Assembly (NCBI RefSeq): GCF_036850765.1
Contig: NC_089490.1
Coordinates: 294,482,982 to 294,546,981 of the forward strand
Direction: 5' to 3'
DNA from: Saccopteryx bilineata
Taxonomy: Eukaryota > Chordata > Mammalia > Chiroptera > Emballonuridae
Length of the DNA: 64,000 nucleotides
The notes below the pieces were generated by a model. The model did no database searches. It was not told the DNA's origin and saw only the letters and a program-made list of their open reading frames with translations. How positions within the stretch are numbered: position 1 is the stretch's first letter; each line of letters starts with the position of its first letter. The position numbers were made by a program, and so were the translations under genes. Shown one piece after another: positions 59,157 to 64,000 of this stretch.

Positions 59157-59167
59157 AGAACCTAACA

Positions 59168-60140
59168 ATTTCAATTGTAAAAGAAAGGAAATTAAGGCCT
59201 GTACAATTTGGAACTTATATTTGTTGATAAATCTTTTGTAATTAGCCAGAAATCTGTGTCTAAGTTTCTCATGTCAGAAATCTTCTTAGAACACCATGTT
59301 TACCACCAGGATAGTCATTATATATCATACATCTCATATCTCAGTTATCGAGATATGTAAATACTCAAACATATACACTACTCATGTGTATGGTACATTG
59401 AATGCACACACAAATATATTTCATGTATCACAAATTTATTTTAATACATTTTACTATTTATCTCTTTAGTTGAAGGTATTTAAGTAAATGTATCATCTCA
59501 CTGTCATCTATCCACACGTAAAATTATTTATATCAATTCACATATAAACTGATATATATCCTGAATATTTTTAATATAAAGTATCAGTGAAAAATATGTT
59601 AATATAACAAAACCAATTTTTTAAGATGGGATAAGTTGAACAACTAATGAATACCACTTGGTACTCCTTAAAATTTATCATATATATTTTTTCACATTTT
59701 CCCTCATTTCTTTTAGTCCAACATTAAATTTACATTGTTGCCATCTTTTTACATACATCAGCAACCTGATTTTCATAAGTTAGCAGTTGCCATTAAAAAT
59801 TTCTATTATTTTGAAATTAGCAATGGGGAATACATTAACAGTAAAATCTGAACTAAAGAAAATTATAAACTGGCTTATGTTAAAGTATGACACATAGACA
59901 GCCTTAGAGACAAGATTAAAATTCAGAGCAGATGTTCCTGCCAGTTGATCTTCGAGTCCTTGTGCCTTTCACACTTTTCTGCTCCTGATCTCCTGCAGGT
60001 CCGAGCTATCACCCTCTCAAGTGGAGGTCAGGTTTTTGCTACATACCTGGGTCTAGGTGCTTTCCACATGCTTTTAGAACAACACATACTTAGCTTTTCA
60101 CTATATAAAAACCTCTGGGTAAAAACCACTGTATAAAGCT
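59168..60140. other. Unannotated AT-rich intergenic DNA
   Basis: No gene or repeat recognised. Confidence 0.45.
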
Positions 60141-60292
60141 CTGGCCAGTTACCTTAGTTGGTTACAGAGTGTTTGATACCAGGTCAGGGGACATATGGGA
60201 AACAACCAATGGACACACACTAAGTGGAATAACAAATGAATGCTTCTCTCTCTCTCTCTATTTCTCTCTCTCTCAAATCAATTAAAAAAACG
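60141..60292 (+). mobile_element. VES-like tRNA-derived SINE (decayed)
   Basis: The head CTCTGGCCAGTTACCTTAGT then TTGGTTACAGAGTGTTTGAT, followed by GGTCAGGGGACATATGGGAA, CAACCAATGG, a (TC)n tail and AAATCAATTAAAAAAAC, follows the VES SINE order known from many bats. It is the oldest-looking SINE type here apart from MIR. Confidence 0.65.
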
Positions 60293-60294
60293 TT

Positions 60295-60334
60295 ATATAT
60301 ATGTGTGTGTGTGTGTGTATCTATATATATATAA
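60295..60334. repeat. (TA)n/(TG)n simple repeat
   Basis: Short TATATATATG then GTGTGTGTGTGT run following the SINE tail, then TATATATATAT. Confidence 0.85.
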
Positions 60335-60439
60335 TACTTTTTCTACTTCTATTTTCATTGTCCTGTTACTTATTGCTCTGTCTGTGGTTTGTAGCAAGAA
60401 TTATATCCTCAAGTCCTTGTTATAAGATTGGTCAAATTA

Positions 60440-60765
60440 TTTGATTAAAGTAAAGGCATGTAAGCGAAAGTGATAACATGGTAGCTCTGAGCTGAAACTT
60501 GAAAATACATCTGCTTATCTACCAGTAATCTTGCTCTGCCATGAAAAGAAACATGCTTTAAGTAGGAGCTTCTCTTTTAATCTATGTTCTAGAATGGAAA
60601 AGCAGAAGGAGAGTGACCAGGTGACAGAGCTTCATGGAGCTGCAGCCAGCATAGCTGACTTATAGCCACCAAAATCCTATGTGAACAAAAAACAAATTAT
60701 GCCATTGTAAGCTATTAAGATTTGTGTGCTCCTTTGTTATTGCAGCAAATTTGACTGATATGCAA
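60440..60765 (+). mobile_element. MaLR (MLT1-type) LTR fragment
   Basis: GACTTATAGCCACCAAAATCC near 60656, then GCCATTGTAAGCTATTAAGA near 60700 and GTTATTGCAGCAAATTTGAC near 60737, resemble the 3' part of old MLT1 LTRs. The left limit is uncertain. Confidence 0.6.
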
Positions 60766-63700
60766 GACAAGCAAATTTTTGCTGAAATTGACAGGCTATC
60801 CTCTGTGAATTCAAAGAATATTTACTTAGCCTCAGTGTTGAGAGCACAAGTATAATTCTGTGGCTAGAAAGATTTTTTTAAAGGACTTTTTCTTTTATTG
60901 CTCATAATAAAATGAATATTGCTGTAGTGGAGAAACATTTACAATAGAATATGATAAATGCCACAATATAATTATGCCCTTGTTTACATTTGTGTGGAGT
61001 CGGAGACTCACCTAACTCCACCTCAGACAAAAATACGAAATTTGAAGAAAGATTTACAGAACAATAAATAACCTGAATCTTGAAGGAAAACAAGGGTTCA
61101 TTGAAAGGACAAACTGAGGAAAAAATTACAGATATAGAGAAAGAGAGGAAGGAGGGTGAAGAATGAGACATATGTGGAAACTGTAAATCAGTCCAAGAAG
61201 CCTGGATTGCTGGTAAATATTGTACGACACAGTCTGTCAGTGGCAAATTAAAATGGACCTTTTCATTGCACAAATGAGCTTGCAATTCTTTCAGTCGGAT
61301 GAATAGTAGCAAGACGAAAAATGGACTATAGATCCAGAGAGAAAGAGAAAAGTGAATTCTAAAAGTGCATGCAAGAATTTGAACTAAGACACTGGCACTG
61401 GGCAATCAGACAAATAAGTTTCCTGCTTGCTTTGGAGGAGAAAGACTAGGAAGAATTTACTTTCACTCTGCTGCCCAAATGTTAGTGTTAGATGAGGAGT
61501 AAAGCTGACATTGATTTCATGACATCCACCCTGAGAGGCTAACCGGAGGCCCAGCCATACCTCTCAAATACTTGCTGAAGACACAAAATTTTGAAATCTG
61601 CACAGCTGAGCCAAGGTCAAAGTTCAGGGGAAAAAGTAACATTGTAGCCTCTCTAAGTCCTATTGTCCCAAGGGTAACAATGGACCTATGTTTATGTTCT
61701 GTGATCAGGATTAAGAGAAGGTGGCAGATACTAGCCAGGGGTGAAGGTGTATGGAAGGAGGTTAGGGGAAAGAAGAAGAACAAGGAGAAGTTTCAGACAC
61801 TGACATTGCTTTTATCTTTACATTATTTTGTCTATAAAACCGACAAATTTCCATCAGAGTCTTATTAACTCCGTAGAGATCATTCTAAATATGCTTAAAC
61901 CAAACATGTAGTGTGAGAAAAGCTCATTGTGTCTTGTTCTGGAAGTATGAAATTAGGCAGAAACCATGCACAATACCAAACATAAAGAAATATAACATTT
62001 TATCTTAAGGTGTTTTTTTTTTTTTTTTTAAATAAGATGGAGAAAAAGGACGTGTACAAGAATTGAGAGTAAATAGTCTGCCAGTGGTTGTAATGGTGAA
62101 CTGGGTAATTTATCATATAAAGAGAAAGCCCCAAACCCTTCTTAAACAGATAGATATATTCAAAAGTGATGTGTATATATTTTATTTTCTATTTCACAGA
62201 AAAGTCAAAAGGAAGATAACATCATGAAGCTATAACAATCAGAGTAACAGTTAAGTGAATTTGTCATCTGAAGAACTAGAAGCAACATGAAAAACAGCCC
62301 AGAAGACTTTCTGGCAACAAAAATTATATAAATTCAGCCGTTAGTATACACTCAGACTTTCCCAGGCACCAGGATGGCTTACGAAAAGAGGCATAAGGGC
62401 ATTCCTCATTACTTTACTGCCACCACTGACGAAAGAAATCTTTTATAGAAGCTGCCAGATCCAGGTTTATCAATAATGGCAGTGATCACAACACTCACAA
62501 TATTAAAAATTTTACAATAGGAATTTTAATACTGTTCCAATATCCAAGTAAAAAGAAAAGAAATAAGTATCGCCTTCCCTATTTCCAAAGGAGGGCAAAT
62601 TGATCCCGTTTCTGTCAGTGAAAATAAAGGAACTACTTAACATCTAACATTCACTTGTTTAAAATGTTGGGACAGAGAACTGAAAGAGGAGAAGGTCTTG
62701 AAACCAGGAAGACAGCAAGGGTTGAAGAGGAAAACCTTGAGAATCACGAAGTGTAAGGTTATCTTAGGAGGAAAGCAGGCAGAAGAACTAGAACATAAGA
62801 AATAAAAAGAAACAAGAAGGTAAGTGGAGTTTTGATGAAGAAACATCCAATCAATTCCATTTGTGAGCAAGGGTCTGAGCTCCCGCAAAGAGAGCGGTGA
62901 TAGATAAGACAGGGAAGGACTGATAAAAGACTGGAGACCTGAGGAATGGCAAGCACTTTGATTTGGGAGACAATTTTAACTCAGAAAGTTTGTCAGCTGA
63001 TAAGTATAATATTATTATATAAAGCATTGTGTATGGAAGAAAACACGGCCCCATGACTGAGACTGGTAATGAAAACTGAAAAGTCTCTGAGGATAAAATT
63101 ATAGGATGTTCATAGGTGATCACAAGGACTTCAGAACAAGCACCAAAAGAAGTCTTTAATTATATACATTTCATAGAGGTGTCTGTGTGTACGTGTGGGG
63201 AGGGCATAAAAGCTGCATAGTTAACCCACATTTGCCTATATAAACAAAATGTGGGATTTTAAAAAATTAGATGTTATTCTCATAAATCAAATGAGATTAG
63301 AGAAATTAAAAAAAAAACCTGAATGGAAGGATCTGATAAAATGATGAGCAGGTTGGTTGTAACTAGTTTTCCTTATTTCATATGCGCCTCTCATTTCCTG
63401 CTTCACATCCAGTGCTCTATGATAGTGAATACTTTCTGAACTGAGTCCTTTGCTTGGTTTTACCCATCAATTACTTTCTATAGCAGCTACTTGTTCTCTT
63501 CCCTTCCACAGTAATATTTACGGTTCATGAGTCTGGAGGTTAAAGAAGCAAGTGCTTGTCTGGCTGCCAAAAATTAATGCTGTCTGTATAAAATTCATTA
63601 CCTTGCTTTCACACCCTGGAAAGGAATAATAATGAAAAAATTGCTGTCATCTTCTGTGTTCTTTGCCAGCCGCAGCTGATGTGTAACAGCAGGTGCTTTG

Positions 63701-64000
63701 GAAAGAAATGTTGTTGGCTCTTGTAAAGGCTGGCCAGCACATCTCTGTCTTCTATGCTTAAGGAAACAACATCATTTCCTTTATGCTATACTGTCAAGAG
63801 AAAGTTTTTTCAGAAGAGTTCAGGCAAACAAGGTGGCACAACATGAAAAACAATTTCAGAACCAGGAATTGAAGAAGTTGAGAACACCACTGGTCAATGA
63901 TCACAGGAGAAGTGTCTTTCTAATAATCTGTCTTTGAATAAACTTGCTAATCATAAAAACCTCTTACCTCTTAGTTCCACTTGATTGAGTGAAGGTTAAG
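60766..64000. other. Intergenic DNA without recognised elements
   Basis: No recognisable gene, RNA or repeat in 3.2 kb except a T run (62011-62030). The 167-codon reverse frame 60902-61405 is hydrophobic in parts but has no domain, and nothing supports it as a gene. The stretch 60990-61860 is somewhat less AT-rich and could be an old retroviral or unique segment; I cannot tell. AATAAA occurs at 63937-63942 without further gene evidence. Confidence 0.4.

Noticed and set aside
60902..61405. 167-codon reverse-strand frame
   Set aside because: No recognisable domain, no promoter or splice evidence; compatible with chance in A/G-rich plus-strand sequence.
63480..63960. Terminal exon with polyadenylation signal near 63937
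   Set aside because: AATAAA alone is common in AT-rich DNA; no splice-site or coding support was found.

Overview
The window is AT-rich mammalian nuclear DNA with no recognisable host protein-coding exon. Almost every long reading frame lies in a retrotransposon or is a spurious frame through a SINE. I infer a bat. About nine copies of a ~400 bp tRNA-derived SINE match what I know as the Rhin-1 type of horseshoe and related Old World bats. Two further tRNA-headed SINE types (one with internal repeats about 20 bp long, one short form of ~190 bp) and one decayed VES-like copy are also present. A horseshoe bat (Rhinolophus) or close relative is the best guess, from memory of these families rather than from a search.

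Layout. 1-2.5 kb: an L1 3' end, a hAT fossil and a Rhin-1 SINE. 2.7-7.4 kb: an old minus-strand L1 carrying SINEs, one of which shares ~120 bp of flanking DNA with a second SINE 3.2 kb away. 9.7-20.8 kb: a nested complex. An old minus-strand L1 (11.85-20.58 kb) was hit by a short SINE and then by a full-length plus-strand L1 (12.60-19.09 kb), which was itself hit by a hAT element (14.26-14.79 kb). 26.8-29 kb: a plus-strand L1 3' half and a purine tract. 30.4-33.7 kb: a dense SINE cluster with microsatellites and a 79 bp palindromic TA-flanked MITE. 36-41.6 kb: MIR fragments, an LTR and L1 tails. 42.3-49 kb: SINEs, old L1 3' ends and an MLT1-type LTR. 50.95-54.44 kb: the youngest L1, 5'-truncated but with ORF2 broken visibly by only one frameshift. 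54.5-60.8 kb: further SINEs, a tandem duplication, a dispersed duplication and an LTR. 60.8-64 kb: no recognisable element.

Nothing here acts as an operon or pathway. The functional logic is retrotransposition: L1 ORF2 proteins mobilise L1 RNA and, by established knowledge, tRNA-derived SINEs. Most SINE copies are bounded by visible target-site duplications (TSDs), so insertion order can be read directly. I did not find a new biological system. The items most worth a second look are the shared-flank SINE pair, the nested hAT insertion, the young L1, the MITE, and the microsatellites that grew from a SINE tail.
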